64,000 bases of DNA, taken from the NCBI GenBank assembly GCA_032127075.1, contig JAQAZZ010000008.1, positions 1-64,000 of the forward strand. The letters run 5' to 3'. A program made the position numbers and the translations under genes. Below the pieces are notes generated by a model. It searched no databases and was not told where the DNA came from. It saw only the letters and a list, made by a program, of their open reading frames with translations. The stretch comes from GCA-2699445 sp032127075. Lineage in GTDB: Bacteria; Actinomycetota; Actinomycetes; S36-B12; GCA-2699445. Each line of letters starts with the position of its first letter. The first letter of the stretch is position 1. Shown in pieces: positions 28,853-37,723 of this stretch.

Positions 28853-30156
28853 TGGGTCAACTCGACGTAGCGGCCATCCGGGCGGATTTCCCGATCCTCG
28901 CCCGGACGGTCCGCGCCGAGAAACCGCTGGTCTACCTGGACTCCGGCGCGACGTCCCAGAAACCCCGGCAGGTGCTGGACGCCGAACGCCGATTCCTGGA
29001 GCACAGCAACGCGGCCGTGCATCGAGGCGCCCACCAGCTGGCGGAAGAAGCCACCGAGGCCTACGAATCCGCCCGGGCGGCTGTCGCCGACTTCGTCGGC
29101 GCCCGCCCCGACGAGGTCGTCTTCGTCAAGAACGCCACCGAATCGCTGAATCTGGTGGCCTACGCGTTCCTCAACGCCACCATCAAATCGCAGCGCGGCG
29201 CTGAACTTCCGCCCGGCGGGCAGCGATACGTGCTCAGCGAGGGCGACGAGATCGTCGTCACCGAGATGGAGCATCACGCAAACCTGATCCCCTGGCAGGA
29301 ACTGTGCGCCAAGACCGGTGCAGTGCTGAAGTGGATCGGGCTCACCGACGATGGCCGCCTCGACCTGTCCGATCTGGACGCCGTCATCACCGACCGGTGC
29401 AAGGTCGTTGCGTTCACCCACCAGTCCAACCTGCTGGGGACCATCAACCCCGTCGGCCCCCTGGTTCGCCGGGCCAGGGACGTCGGCGCACTGGTCGTGC
29501 TCGACGCCTGCCAGTCCGTACCGCACATGCCGGTGGATGTCACCGCTCTCGAAGTGGACTTCATGGCGTGGAGCGGCCACAAGATGCTAGGGCCGATGGG
29601 TATCGGCTGCCTCTGGGGACGCCGGGAACTGCTCCGGGAGATGCCACCGTTCATCACCGGGGGATCCATGATCGAGACGGTGACCATGCAGCGGTCCACC
29701 TTCGCCGATCCGCCGCAGCGCTTCGAAGCCGGTGTGCCCATGGTCTCCCAGGCGGTTGGGCTGCACGCGGCGGTCGACTACCTGAGCGACCTGGGCATGA
29801 CGACCGTGCACGAGCACGAAATGGAATTGGTGCGGCTGACGCTGGACCGCATGTCGCGGATGCCGGGGCTGCGGGTGATCGGTCCACGAGACCTCGTGGA
29901 TCGCGGCGGGGCGGTTTCGTTCACCGTGGCGGGCATCCACCCGCACGACCTCGGGCAGGTGCTGGACGACCGCGGGGTGGCTGTGCGGGTGGGGCACCAC
30001 TGCGCGTGGCCGACGTGCCGCCGATACGACGTCCCGGCCACTGCGCGAGCCACCTACTACGTCTACAACGACCACAGCGATGTCGCCGCCCTGATCGACG
30101 GGATCGAGGCTGCTCAGCGGTTCTTCGGCGCCGGCACTGGGGGAGGGAAGCGCTGA
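28852..30156 (+). CDS. sufS: Cysteine desulfurase SufS
   Basis: PLP enzyme that takes sulfur from cysteine. It has 434 aa. The PLP Lys lies in WSGHKMLGPMG, and the catalytic Cys in RVGHHCAWP near the C-terminus, which is the SufS (type II) arrangement. A ten-residue or so insert after NATIKSQRGAELPPGG is tolerated in a loop. It shares one base with sufC and with sufU. Confidence 0.96.
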   Translation: MGQLDVAAIRADFPILARTVRAEKPLVYLDSGATSQKPRQVLDAERRFLEHSNAAVHRGAHQLAEEATEAYESARAAVADFVGARPDEVVFVKNATESLNLVAYAFLNATIKSQRGAELPPGGQRYVLSEGDEIVVTEMEHHANLIPWQELCAKTGAVLKWIGLTDDGRLDLSDLDAVITDRCKVVAFTHQSNLLGTINPVGPLVRRARDVGALVVLDACQSVPHMPVDVTALEVDFMAWSGHKMLGPMGIGCLWGRRELLREMPPFITGGSMIETVTMQRSTFADPPQRFEAGVPMVSQAVGLHAAVDYLSDLGMTTVHEHEMELVRLTLDRMSRMPGLRVIGPRDLVDRGGAVSFTVAGIHPHDLGQVLDDRGVAVRVGHHCAWPTCRRYDVPATARATYYVYNDHSDVAALIDGIEAAQRFFGAGTGGGKR

Positions 30157-30629
30157 TGGATATGCAGGCCATGTACCAGGAGGTGATCCTGGACCACTAC
30201 CGCAACCCGCACGGTCGCGGCCTGCGAGACCCCTACGGCGCGGAGGTGTTCCATGTGAACCCCACGTGCGGCGACGAGATCACCCTTCGGGTGGCGCTCG
30301 GCGAAGGGGACGACCCGGTCGTCGAGGACGTCTCGTACTGGAACCAGGGCTGCTCGATCTCGCAGGCCAGCGCCTCGATGCTCTACGACGAGGTCGTGGG
30401 CAAGACGGTCTCGCACGCCTTCGCCGAACTGGACGAGTTCGTGGACCTGATGCATTCCAAAGGGCAGGCAGAGCCGGACGAGGAGGCTCTGGGCGACCTC
30501 ACGGCCTTCAGCGGTGTCGCCAAGTACCCCGCGCGGGTGAAGTGTGCGTTGCTGGCGTGGATGGCGCTGCGTGACGCGGTCGAGCAGATCCGTGGCCCCG
30601 AAGGGGCGCCGACGAGGGAGAGGGTATGA
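30156..30629 (+). CDS. sufU: Zinc-dependent sulfurtransferase SufU
   Basis: Accepts persulfide from SufS and passes it to SufBCD. It has 157 aa with the three conserved cysteines (NPTCGDE, GCSISQASASM, KCALLAW) and the Asp in CGDE that bind zinc in the SufU branch. Its stop overlaps the downstream gene by ATGA. Confidence 0.94.
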   Translation: MDMQAMYQEVILDHYRNPHGRGLRDPYGAEVFHVNPTCGDEITLRVALGEGDDPVVEDVSYWNQGCSISQASASMLYDEVVGKTVSHAFAELDEFVDLMHSKGQAEPDEEALGDLTAFSGVAKYPARVKCALLAWMALRDAVEQIRGPEGAPTRERV

Positions 30630-30949
30630 CAGAGCAGACGATCACCACCGTGGACGACGTGATGGAGGCGCTGTACGACGTCGTGGATCCGGAACTGGGG
30701 ATCAACATCGTCGATCTGGGCCTCATCTACGGCGCAAGCGTGGATGAGGAGAACCGGGCGATCATCGACATGACGCTGACCTCGGCGGCCTGTCCGCTGA
30801 CCGATGTCATCGAGGACCAGACCCGCAACGCGCTCGACGGTGTCGTGGCTGAATTCGTCATCAACTGGGTGTGGATGCCGCCGTGGGGCCTGGACAAGAT
30901 CACCGACGACGGCCGCGAGATGCTGCGGGCCCTGGGATTCAACCTCTGA
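30626..30949 (+). CDS. sufT: SufT-like DUF59/MIP18 family protein
   Basis: A 107-aa DUF59 protein that ends the suf operon. The conserved DPELGINIVDLGL and a single Cys in TSAACPLTD are present. SufT homologues support maturation of Fe-S proteins when demand is high; M. tuberculosis Rv1466 occupies the same place. A short 5-bp hairpin (30953-30965) follows the stop and might end the operon. Confidence 0.92.
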   Translation: MTEQTITTVDDVMEALYDVVDPELGINIVDLGLIYGASVDEENRAIIDMTLTSAACPLTDVIEDQTRNALDGVVAEFVINWVWMPPWGLDKITDDGREMLRALGFNL

Positions 30950-31016
30950 GGTGTCCGCCGCGGACCGCGGGCCGGGTTCGGTGGAACGCCGGTGAATGTC
31001 CGCGCGTTTGCAGCGG

Positions 31017-31706
31017 CTACCACGTGTTGGGGTCGTCGCCGGTGGTCTCAAACGCGGTTCGGCTGTCCAGTTCCAGAATGAGCGCCGGGATCAAGCCCTG
31101 GACGAGGTATTCGTAGTCGTCCGGCGTTCCCACGAGGCGGGTCAGGGTGAACACCCGCCCCCGTCGCTCCTCCTCCAGCTGCACCGACAGCAAGTCGGTG
31201 CCGGCCGGATCGACGACGCGCGCCGTTCCGTCCCGGAGGTTTCGGGCCTTGGCGAGCATCCTTGCGCGGGGGCGGCCGCCCAGCTGCATCGAGATGTTCA
31301 CCGTGCTCATCGCGCCCACGCCGTGCCAGCCCACGCGACCGACCTCGGTGTCGCCGGCGAGCAGCAGAGTTCCCTTGAGGCTCTGCTTCACCAGCAACCA
31401 CAAGGCGTTCTGCATATCCCAGACCCCCGCGGTCCGGCCGCCGAATCCCAAGCTCTGTCGGGCCACCTGGCCCACCTGGGTGCCCGCGCGATCCACGATG
31501 GGCCACGGGCCCGAACCGAAGCGGAAGTAGCGCAGATACCCGGATCGCAACCCGAGTCCCGCCTCGCCGGGCGGGGACGGCCACCCCGGTGGGTCCTCGG
31601 CCTGCACCCCCCCGTCTGCGACTGCCGCGGTCCATGCCGAACCGTCCCAATACCGCAGTTCGTGCCGACCGCTGGGGTCGGATTGCCATGACGGGGCCAC
31701 ATCCAC
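31017..31706 (-). CDS. DUF2510 domain protein
   Basis: A 229-aa protein of unknown function. The N-terminus is a DUF2510 motif (SWQSDPSGRHELRYWDGSAW), frequent in actinobacterial proteins of the cell envelope. The rest resembles the phospholipid scramblase/LURP-like beta-rich fold in layout, but I cannot confirm that. There is no signal peptide or membrane segment. GTG 31706 is preceded by TACGCT and six bases and lacks a Shine-Dalgarno. It is divergent from the ABC-F gene. Confidence 0.75.
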   Translation of the reverse strand: MDVAPSWQSDPSGRHELRYWDGSAWTAAVADGGVQAEDPPGWPSPPGEAGLGLRSGYLRYFRFGSGPWPIVDRAGTQVGQVARQSLGFGGRTAGVWDMQNALWLLVKQSLKGTLLLAGDTEVGRVGWHGVGAMSTVNISMQLGGRPRARMLAKARNLRDGTARVVDPAGTDLLSVQLEEERRGRVFTLTRLVGTPDDYEYLVQGLIPALILELDSRTAFETTGDDPNTW

Positions 31707-31712
31707 GGACCC

Positions 31713-31718
31713 AGCGTA
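31713..31718 (-). promoter_or_regulatory. -10 element TACGCT for leaderless DUF2510 gene
   Basis: On the minus strand TACGCT, then GGGTCC, then GTG at 31706. This is the 6-nt leaderless geometry. Confidence 0.5.
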
Positions 31719-31774
31719 GGGCCGTGGACCGCAACCAGCCTCGGGGTCCGTGGTTTCGGGTGACCGCGGTGGGG

Positions 31775-31780
31775 CATAGT
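31775..31780 (+). promoter_or_regulatory. -10-like CATAGT before the ABC-F gene
   Basis: CATAGT lies 6 nt before the GTG at 31787. The first base departs from TANNNT, so this is a weaker match, but no Shine-Dalgarno is present. Confidence 0.4.
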
Positions 31781-31786
31781 CGGACA

Positions 31787-33382
31787 GTGATCAATGTTGC
31801 CGCACTCGAGCTGCGGGCGGGCGCCCGGTTGCTGCTGGGTGACGCCACCTTCCAGGTGGGCGACGGCGACAAGGTGGGTCTCGTCGGCCGCAACGGCGCC
31901 GGCAAGACGACTCTGACCCGCGTCCTGGCAGGGGAGTCGCTGCCGGCGGGCGGGACAGTCAGCCGATCCGGCGGTGTCGGCTACCTGCCGCAGGATCCGA
32001 GTTCCGGCGATCTCGACCAGGTGGCCCGCGACCGGATCCTGTCGGCCCGCGGCATCCACGAGGCCCGCACCCGGATGCACCGGGCGTCGGAGCGGATGGC
32101 CAGCAGCAACGACGAGGCCAGGGACAAGGCGATGCGGCGCTACGCCAACGCAGAGGAGGAGTTCGTCCGCCTCGGCGGCTACGCGGCGACGGCGGAGGCG
32201 GAGTCGATCGCCAGCAACCTGGGCCTGCCGGACCGGGCGATGGCCCAGCCGTTGCGGACGCTGTCCGGCGGTCAGCGGCGGCGCGTGGAACTCGCTCGGA
32301 TCCTTTTCGCAGAGGTGCCGACACTGCTGCTCGACGAGCCCACCAACCATCTCGACGCCGACTCGATCCTCTGGCTGCGGGGATTCCTCAAGGCGTTCGA
32401 CGGTTCGGTCGTGGTGATCAGCCACGACGTGGATCTGCTCGCCGCGACGGTCAACCGGGTCTTCCACCTCGATGCCACCCGCGCGGTGCTCGAGATCTAC
32501 AACACCGACTGGAAGCGATACCTGAAGCAGCGGGAGGTGGATGAGCGGCGCCGCCGCCGCGAGCAGGCCAACTCCGAGAAGCAGGCGCAGGCCCTGCGCA
32601 ACCAGGCCGAACGGATGCGCGCCAAAGCCACGAAAGCGCGCGCAGCCCAGGTGATGCTGAAGCGGGCCGATCGGCTCATGGACGGCGTCGAGGTGCGGCA
32701 GGCGGAGCGGGTGGCCCGATTGCGGCTGCCCAAGCCGGTGCCGTGCGGCCGGGTGCCGTTGACGGCGGCGGAGTTGAGCAAGTACTACGGCTCCCTGGAG
32801 GTCTTCACCGATGTGGACCTGGCGATCGATCGCGGCTCGCGCGTGGTGATCCTCGGCCTCAACGGCGCCGGCAAGACCACCCTGCTGCGCATCCTCGCCG
32901 GGGTTGACGACCCGGACACCGGAAAGGTCGTTCCGGGACACGGGCTGCGCCGCGGCTACTACGCACAGGAGCACGAGCAACTCGATCTCGACGCCAGCGT
33001 GTTGGCGAACATGGTGGGTACGGCGGCGGCCATCGGCGAGCAGCGGGCCCGGGATGTCCTCGGTTCGTTCCTGTTCAGCGGCGACGATGTGGACAAGCCC
33101 GCCAGGGTGCTGTCCGGTGGGGAGAAGACGAGACTCGCGCTGGCGATGCTCGTCGTGTCCGGCGCCAACGTCCTCCTCCTGGACGAGCCGACCAACAACC
33201 TCGATCCGGCCAGCCGCGCGGAGATCCTCGCGGCCCTGCGGGACTACGAGGGTGCGGTTGTTCTCGTCACGCACGATGAGGGTGCCGTGGCGGCCCTGAG
33301 TCCGGAACGTGTGCTGCTGCTCCCCGACGGCGTGGAGGACCATTGGGGGCCCGACTACTCGGAACTGGTGGCGCTCGCCTGA
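31787..33382 (+). CDS. ABC-F family ATPase
   Basis: A 531-aa protein with two ABC domains and no membrane segments, the form of ABC-F factors that act on the ribosome E site. Walker A motifs are GRNGAGKTT (about 30) and GLNGAGKTT (about 360); signatures are LSGGQRRR and LSGGEKTR; the basic linker lies about 240-300 (RRREQANSEKQAQAL). Equivalent to M. tuberculosis Rv1473. Antibiotic resistance function cannot be assumed. The GTG at 31787 begins VINVAALELRAG, the family start. Confidence 0.92.
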   Translation: MINVAALELRAGARLLLGDATFQVGDGDKVGLVGRNGAGKTTLTRVLAGESLPAGGTVSRSGGVGYLPQDPSSGDLDQVARDRILSARGIHEARTRMHRASERMASSNDEARDKAMRRYANAEEEFVRLGGYAATAEAESIASNLGLPDRAMAQPLRTLSGGQRRRVELARILFAEVPTLLLDEPTNHLDADSILWLRGFLKAFDGSVVVISHDVDLLAATVNRVFHLDATRAVLEIYNTDWKRYLKQREVDERRRRREQANSEKQAQALRNQAERMRAKATKARAAQVMLKRADRLMDGVEVRQAERVARLRLPKPVPCGRVPLTAAELSKYYGSLEVFTDVDLAIDRGSRVVILGLNGAGKTTLLRILAGVDDPDTGKVVPGHGLRRGYYAQEHEQLDLDASVLANMVGTAAAIGEQRARDVLGSFLFSGDDVDKPARVLSGGEKTRLALAMLVVSGANVLLLDEPTNNLDPASRAEILAALRDYEGAVVLVTHDEGAVAALSPERVLLLPDGVEDHWGPDYSELVALA

Positions 33383-33483
33383 CGCGTGGGTGAAGCGCAG
33401 CGTTCGAGTCGCATCCCGCATGTTGTTGCCGCGATCATGGTCAGCAGGCGCCCGCTCGGGGGCGGGACAGGTAGGAGGTGGCC

Positions 33484-33717
33484 GTGACGGCTATCGCAAA
33501 AGGACAGCGCATCACCGGTGCGGAACGGGAGAAGCTCGCGAAGAAGTTGAAGAAGAGCTACGAATCCGGGAGCAGCATCCGGGAACTCGCGGCTGAGACG
33601 CAGCGGTCGTACGGTTTCGTCCACCGAATCCTGAAGGACGCCGGCGTGCAACTGCGCGGGCGCGGAGGTGCCACCCGGGGCAAGGCGAAAGCGGCGGACG
33701 GGGGCAAGGCACAATAG
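33484..33717 (+). CDS. Small helix-turn-helix protein
   Basis: A 77-aa basic protein. A predicted HTH (SSIRELAAETQRSYGFVHRIL) sits in the middle and the tail is RGRGGATRGKAKA. It is the Rv1473A type conserved in actinobacteria next to the ABC-F and echA12-like genes; its target is unknown. GTG 33484 follows AGGAGG with 5 nt between; a GTG at 33478 overlaps the Shine-Dalgarno and is rejected. The enoyl-CoA hydratase starts 6 nt after its stop. Confidence 0.85.
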   Translation: MTAIAKGQRITGAEREKLAKKLKKSYESGSSIRELAAETQRSYGFVHRILKDAGVQLRGRGGATRGKAKAADGGKAQ

Positions 33718-33723
33718 GGCCCC

Positions 33724-34521
33724 ATGGAGCTACCCTTCCCCGAGAGCGCCGACGGGGTCCGCGTCCTCATCGACGGACCGGTCATGCGCATCACGTTGTG
33801 CTCGCCCAACAACCGCAACGCCCAGAGTCCCGCCCTGTGGCGGCGGCTGCAGGCGGCGGGGGAATTCGCCGCAACCGAGGGTATCGCCGTGGTGGTGCTC
33901 GCCGCCGAGGGCAAGAGCTTCTCCGCCGGGCTGGACCGGCGCATGTTCACCCCGGAGGGCATCCCCGGCCAAGGGTCGCTGATGTCCTTGCCCGATGGCA
34001 GCGATGATCACATCGACACCGCGATCGCGGAATACCAGAAGGGGTTCTCAGTCTTCACCGACGGCCCATTCGTCAGCATCGCCCTGGTGCAGGGCCACGC
34101 CGTCGGGGCAGGTTTCCAGCTGGCGCTGGCATGCGATCTGATCGTCTGCGCCGACGACGCACAGTTCAGCATGCGGGAAGCCGCCTACGGGCTGATCCCC
34201 GATCTGACCGGCACCTCCCGGCTTGTGCGCACCGTGGGCTATGGCAAGGCGCTGCAGATCTGTGTGACCACCCGGTGGGTGGGGGCCGACGAGGCGGTGC
34301 GGCTGGGCCTGGCGACCGACGCAGTGCCCGCCGAGCAGCTGCCGAGCGTGGCCGAGGAGTATGTGGAGACCGTCGCCGGCCAGGTCCCCGGCACTGCGGC
34401 CGCGATGAAGTCGCTGCTGTCCTCGGCGGTCACCACGACCCCGCAGGAGCAGCGCGACGTGGAACGGCTTGCCCAGATCGGGCGGCTGCGCACCCTGGCG
34501 CATCTGATGGCGCACTCCTGA
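33724..34521 (+). CDS. Enoyl-CoA hydratase/isomerase family protein
   Basis: A 265-aa crotonase-fold protein. AAEGKSFSAGLD and QGHAVGAGFQLALACDL form the CoA-binding oxyanion hole, and the region that holds the second catalytic Glu reads EAAYGLIPDLTGT. It lies where M. tuberculosis has echA12. The substrate is not predictable. No Shine-Dalgarno is visible; CACAAT lies 8 nt upstream. Confidence 0.88.
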   Translation: MELPFPESADGVRVLIDGPVMRITLCSPNNRNAQSPALWRRLQAAGEFAATEGIAVVVLAAEGKSFSAGLDRRMFTPEGIPGQGSLMSLPDGSDDHIDTAIAEYQKGFSVFTDGPFVSIALVQGHAVGAGFQLALACDLIVCADDAQFSMREAAYGLIPDLTGTSRLVRTVGYGKALQICVTTRWVGADEAVRLGLATDAVPAEQLPSVAEEYVETVAGQVPGTAAAMKSLLSSAVTTTPQEQRDVERLAQIGRLRTLAHLMAHS

Positions 34522-34667
34522 TGGACGGCTGATTCCACCTGGCCCGCAGCGGCCCCGCCCGCGGAACAGCCGCGGAATAGCTGGGGCACCGGTCGGGTTG
34601 CAGCCTCTGCTGCCGCCCACGCTTGCAGCGGCACAGAGTTCGCAGCGGCATCGAGGAGGCGCGGAGT

Positions 34668-36575
34668 ATGTCGATGGGACACATGGGCGGCAGCCGCGTG
34701 TCCGCCTGGCGCTCCTACAGCCGCGACCGCTCGGTGCTGCAGGAGCGGCTCCCCAAGGATCTGTGGCGGCGCATCATCCGCTACGGCAAGCCATTCCGGT
34801 CGCTGGTGATCATGTTCCTGGTCACGCTGGTCGCCGGTTCGCTGCTGACGGTGGCGCAGCCGCTGCTCTTCCGGCGAATCGTCGATGAGGGCATCACCCC
34901 GGGCGATGCGACGGTGGTCACCGTCACCGCGGTCGCCGTCGCAGTGGTGGCGATCATCGACGCCTCGATCGGGTTGTGGGGCCGCTACCTGTCGTCGCGC
35001 ATCGGTGAGGGGCTGATCTTCAACCTGCGCGCGCAGATCTTCGAGCACGTCCAGCGGCAGTCTTTGGCCTTCTTCACCCGGGCACAGACGGGGGCGCTCG
35101 TCTCCCGGCTGAACTCCGATGTGATCGGTGCCCAGCAGGCGTTCACGTCCACCCTCAGCGGGGTCGTGGGCAATCTCATCTCGGTCGTCCTGGTGCTGGT
35201 GACGATGTTCTGGTTGAGCTGGCAGATCACAGCGCTGGCGTTGGTCCTCGTGCCGCTGTTCCTGCTGCCCGCCCGCTGGATGGGTCGACGGCTGCAGACC
35301 CTCACCCGGCAGCAGATGCAGCTCAACGCCGACCTCAGCGCCCAGATGACCGAACGCTTCAACGTCGCCGGTGCCCTGCTGGTCAAGCTGTTCGGCCGAC
35401 CGAGCGAAGAAGACGCCATGTACCAGGAGAAGGCGGCGGGGGTGCGCGATCTGGGGGTGCGGATCGCGATGGCCAACAGGTACTTCTTCACCGCCCTGAC
35501 CCTTGTGGCGGCGCTGGCTACCGCCATCGCCTACGGCGTGGGCGGAAACCTGGTGATCGGCGAGTCGATCACCCTGGGCACCCTGTTGGCGATCGTCGCG
35601 CTGCTGGCGCAGCTGTACGGCCCGTTGACCGCGCTGTCGAACGTGCGGGTCGATGTCATGACCGCTCTGGTGTCCTTCGACCGGGTATTCGAAGTCCTCG
35701 ACCTCAAGCCGCTGGTGTCCGATGCCCCGGACGCCGGGCCGCTGCCCCGGGATCGACCTGCGGCGCTGGAATTCCGTGACGTGGGGTTCACATACCCGAG
35801 GGCATCGCAGGTCTCTCTCGCCTCGCTGGAGACGATCGCCCGCGAGGGGGGTACGGCCACGGCGCACCCGCCCGCGCTGCATGACATCTCATTCACCGTG
35901 GCGCCCGGTCAGATGGTCGCGCTCGTCGGACCCTCGGGCGCGGGCAAGACCACCATCACGTCGCTGGTGTCTCGGTTGTACGACCCCGAGTCCGGACAGG
36001 TCCTCATCAAGGGTCAGGACCTGCGCGGCACCACCCAGGAATCAGTGCACAACACGGTGGGAGTTGTGACACAGGACGCTCACATGTTCCACGACACCAT
36101 CCTGGCCAACCTGCGCTATGCGAGGCCCGACGCGACGGTTGACCAGATATGGGCCGCCTGCGAGGACGCCCGTATCGCCGACCTCATCCGCTCCCTGCCC
36201 CACGGGCTCGACACCGTCGTCGGTGACCGCGGCCATCGCCTGTCCGGCGGCGAGAAACAGCGGTTGGCTATCGCGCGGCTGCTGCTGAAGCGCCCCGAAG
36301 TGGTAGTGCTCGATGAGGCCACCGCCCACCTGGACAGCGACAGCGAGGCGGCGGTGCAGCGCGCCCTCGCCCGGGCGCTGCAGGGCAGGACCTCCCTGGT
36401 CATCGCCCACCGGCTGTCCACTATCCGCGAGGCCGACCAGATCCTCGTCGTCGACTCCGGTCGCATCGTCCAACGAGGCAGCCACGAGCAGTTGCTGGCC
36501 GCCGGCGGGTTGTACGCCGAGCTGTACCGCACCCAGTTCGCCGTGGATGCGCAATCGGCGGCCACCGCACCCTAG
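34668..36575 (+). CDS. ABC exporter, fused membrane and ATPase domains
   Basis: A 635-aa half-transporter (type IV ABC exporter, MsbA/lipid/drug class). Six membrane segments span about residues 40-325; the ATPase domain has Walker A GPSGAGKTT, signature LSGGEKQR and Walker B VVVLDEATAHLDSD. About 20 extra residues (SLETIAREGGTATAHPP) lie between the two first strands of the ATPase domain. The ATG at 34668 follows GAGGAGGCGCGGAGT. No partner gene is near, so a homodimer is likely. The preceding 146-nt gap holds no visible gene. Confidence 0.9.
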   Translation: MSMGHMGGSRVSAWRSYSRDRSVLQERLPKDLWRRIIRYGKPFRSLVIMFLVTLVAGSLLTVAQPLLFRRIVDEGITPGDATVVTVTAVAVAVVAIIDASIGLWGRYLSSRIGEGLIFNLRAQIFEHVQRQSLAFFTRAQTGALVSRLNSDVIGAQQAFTSTLSGVVGNLISVVLVLVTMFWLSWQITALALVLVPLFLLPARWMGRRLQTLTRQQMQLNADLSAQMTERFNVAGALLVKLFGRPSEEDAMYQEKAAGVRDLGVRIAMANRYFFTALTLVAALATAIAYGVGGNLVIGESITLGTLLAIVALLAQLYGPLTALSNVRVDVMTALVSFDRVFEVLDLKPLVSDAPDAGPLPRDRPAALEFRDVGFTYPRASQVSLASLETIAREGGTATAHPPALHDISFTVAPGQMVALVGPSGAGKTTITSLVSRLYDPESGQVLIKGQDLRGTTQESVHNTVGVVTQDAHMFHDTILANLRYARPDATVDQIWAACEDARIADLIRSLPHGLDTVVGDRGHRLSGGEKQRLAIARLLLKRPEVVVLDEATAHLDSDSEAAVQRALARALQGRTSLVIAHRLSTIREADQILVVDSGRIVQRGSHEQLLAAGGLYAELYRTQFAVDAQSAATAP

Positions 36576-36591
36576 CGGCATCGGCCCGGTT

Positions 36592-37338
36592 TCAGGGGGC
36601 TGCCTCGACCGGTACGGGGCGATCCGCGGCCTGCTGTTCCGCTGCCTCACGGCGCAGGAAGAAGAACCAGCCGCCGATCGTGATAGCGGCGAAGAGCAAC
36701 CACTGGCCCGCGTAGGACAGGTTGCGTGAGTCGGTCGGCTCGGGGGTCGGGATCGGGGTCACCGCTGCGTCCTGCGGGTTTCGCGCGGAGATGACGTACC
36801 AGGCGCTGGGTGCCGGCCGGCCCAGCAGTGCCGACAACTCGGCGGGGTTCATCGCGGTTGCCTGGCCGGCGGGAACGTCCGCGGCCCGGCGCGCGGGCTC
36901 GGGGTCAGGCAGACGGGCGAAGCCGTCCACCGCCACCTCCCCCGCCGGTGGAGCCGGCGGCGCCGCTTCGGCCGTTGCGTTTCCCTGAGCAGGGATCCAG
37001 CCGCGGACGACCCACGAGGAGCCAGCCTCGGTCCGCAGCAGGGAGGCGACCCAGAATCCGTTGCCCCCGCTGAGCGGGCGGTTGCGGATCAGCACTTGGG
37101 CTTGTGGGTCGTAGACGCCTCGCAGCGTGACGTGTTGCCACTCCACATCCGCGGAATCCGCGCGGTAGTCCGGGACTGCGGGGTCGCTGGCCATCCGTGC
37201 GGCAACCGCGTCGAACTCCACCCGCTTCTCTTCGGCGCGGTGGTACTGCCACAGGCTCAGCAGGCCGAACGCGATGATCGCGACGAAGGCGGCGGCCGTG
37301 AACGAACGCCAACGGCCGGTACGCAGCAGGGACAGCAC
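36592..37338 (-). CDS. SURF1 family cytochrome oxidase assembly protein
   Basis: A 248-aa protein with one membrane segment at each end (about 14-32 and 213-232) and the SURF1 body between, including LWQYHRAEEK and LIRNRPLSGGNGFWV near the external side. SURF1 helps insert heme A into subunit I of aa3 oxidase; this fits with ctaA and ctaB elsewhere in the window. It follows the DUF3099 gene by 9 nt. Confidence 0.92.
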   Translation of the reverse strand: MLSLLRTGRWRSFTAAAFVAIIAFGLLSLWQYHRAEEKRVEFDAVAARMASDPAVPDYRADSADVEWQHVTLRGVYDPQAQVLIRNRPLSGGNGFWVASLLRTEAGSSWVVRGWIPAQGNATAEAAPPAPPAGEVAVDGFARLPDPEPARRAADVPAGQATAMNPAELSALLGRPAPSAWYVISARNPQDAAVTPIPTPEPTDSRNLSYAGQWLLFAAITIGGWFFFLRREAAEQQAADRPVPVEAAP

Positions 37339-37347
37339 CTTGTCAGA

Positions 37348-37701
37348 CTACGTTCCGTCGCCCCGGGCTTCCGGCTCCGCCGCCGGCAGCTGACCGATGG
37401 GTACGGGTGTGATGGGCGCGGGACCAGCGAAGTCGTCGTTCTCCCGACCCGCGTTGGCCATGACCACGGCGATGTAGGGAAGGAACACCGCTCCGGCCAG
37501 AAACACCCACCGCATCCAACCGGAAGCCACGACGGCGGCCAGGAAACAGGCCGTCCTGATCCCCATGGAGATCAGGTAGCGCTTGGTCCGCGCGCGCTGC
37601 TCCTCGCTCAACCCGGTTTGGGCTGTGGTGATGCGATGCACCTCGGTGGCTTCGGGGCCGGTGACCCGGCGGGGCCCGTGGGACTCAGCAGGAAGCGTCA
37701 T
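37348..37701 (-). CDS. DUF3099 membrane protein
   Basis: A 117-aa protein with two adjacent membrane segments (about 49-83) and the DUF3099 start ITTAQTGLSEEQRARTKRYL. The function is unknown. It lies just upstream of SURF1, as in other actinobacteria. The ATG at 37701 follows GAGGAGGAACCGAA. Confidence 0.87.
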   Translation of the reverse strand: MTLPAESHGPRRVTGPEATEVHRITTAQTGLSEEQRARTKRYLISMGIRTACFLAAVVASGWMRWVFLAGAVFLPYIAVVMANAGRENDDFAGPAPITPVPIGQLPAAEPEARGDGT

Positions 37702-37723
37702 TTCGGTTCCTCCTCGGCCGCAG

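Noticed and set aside
33395..33425. GTTCGAGTC resembling a tRNA T-loop after the ABC-F gene
   Set aside because: No acceptor stem or anticodon arm can be built around it in the 100-nt gap.
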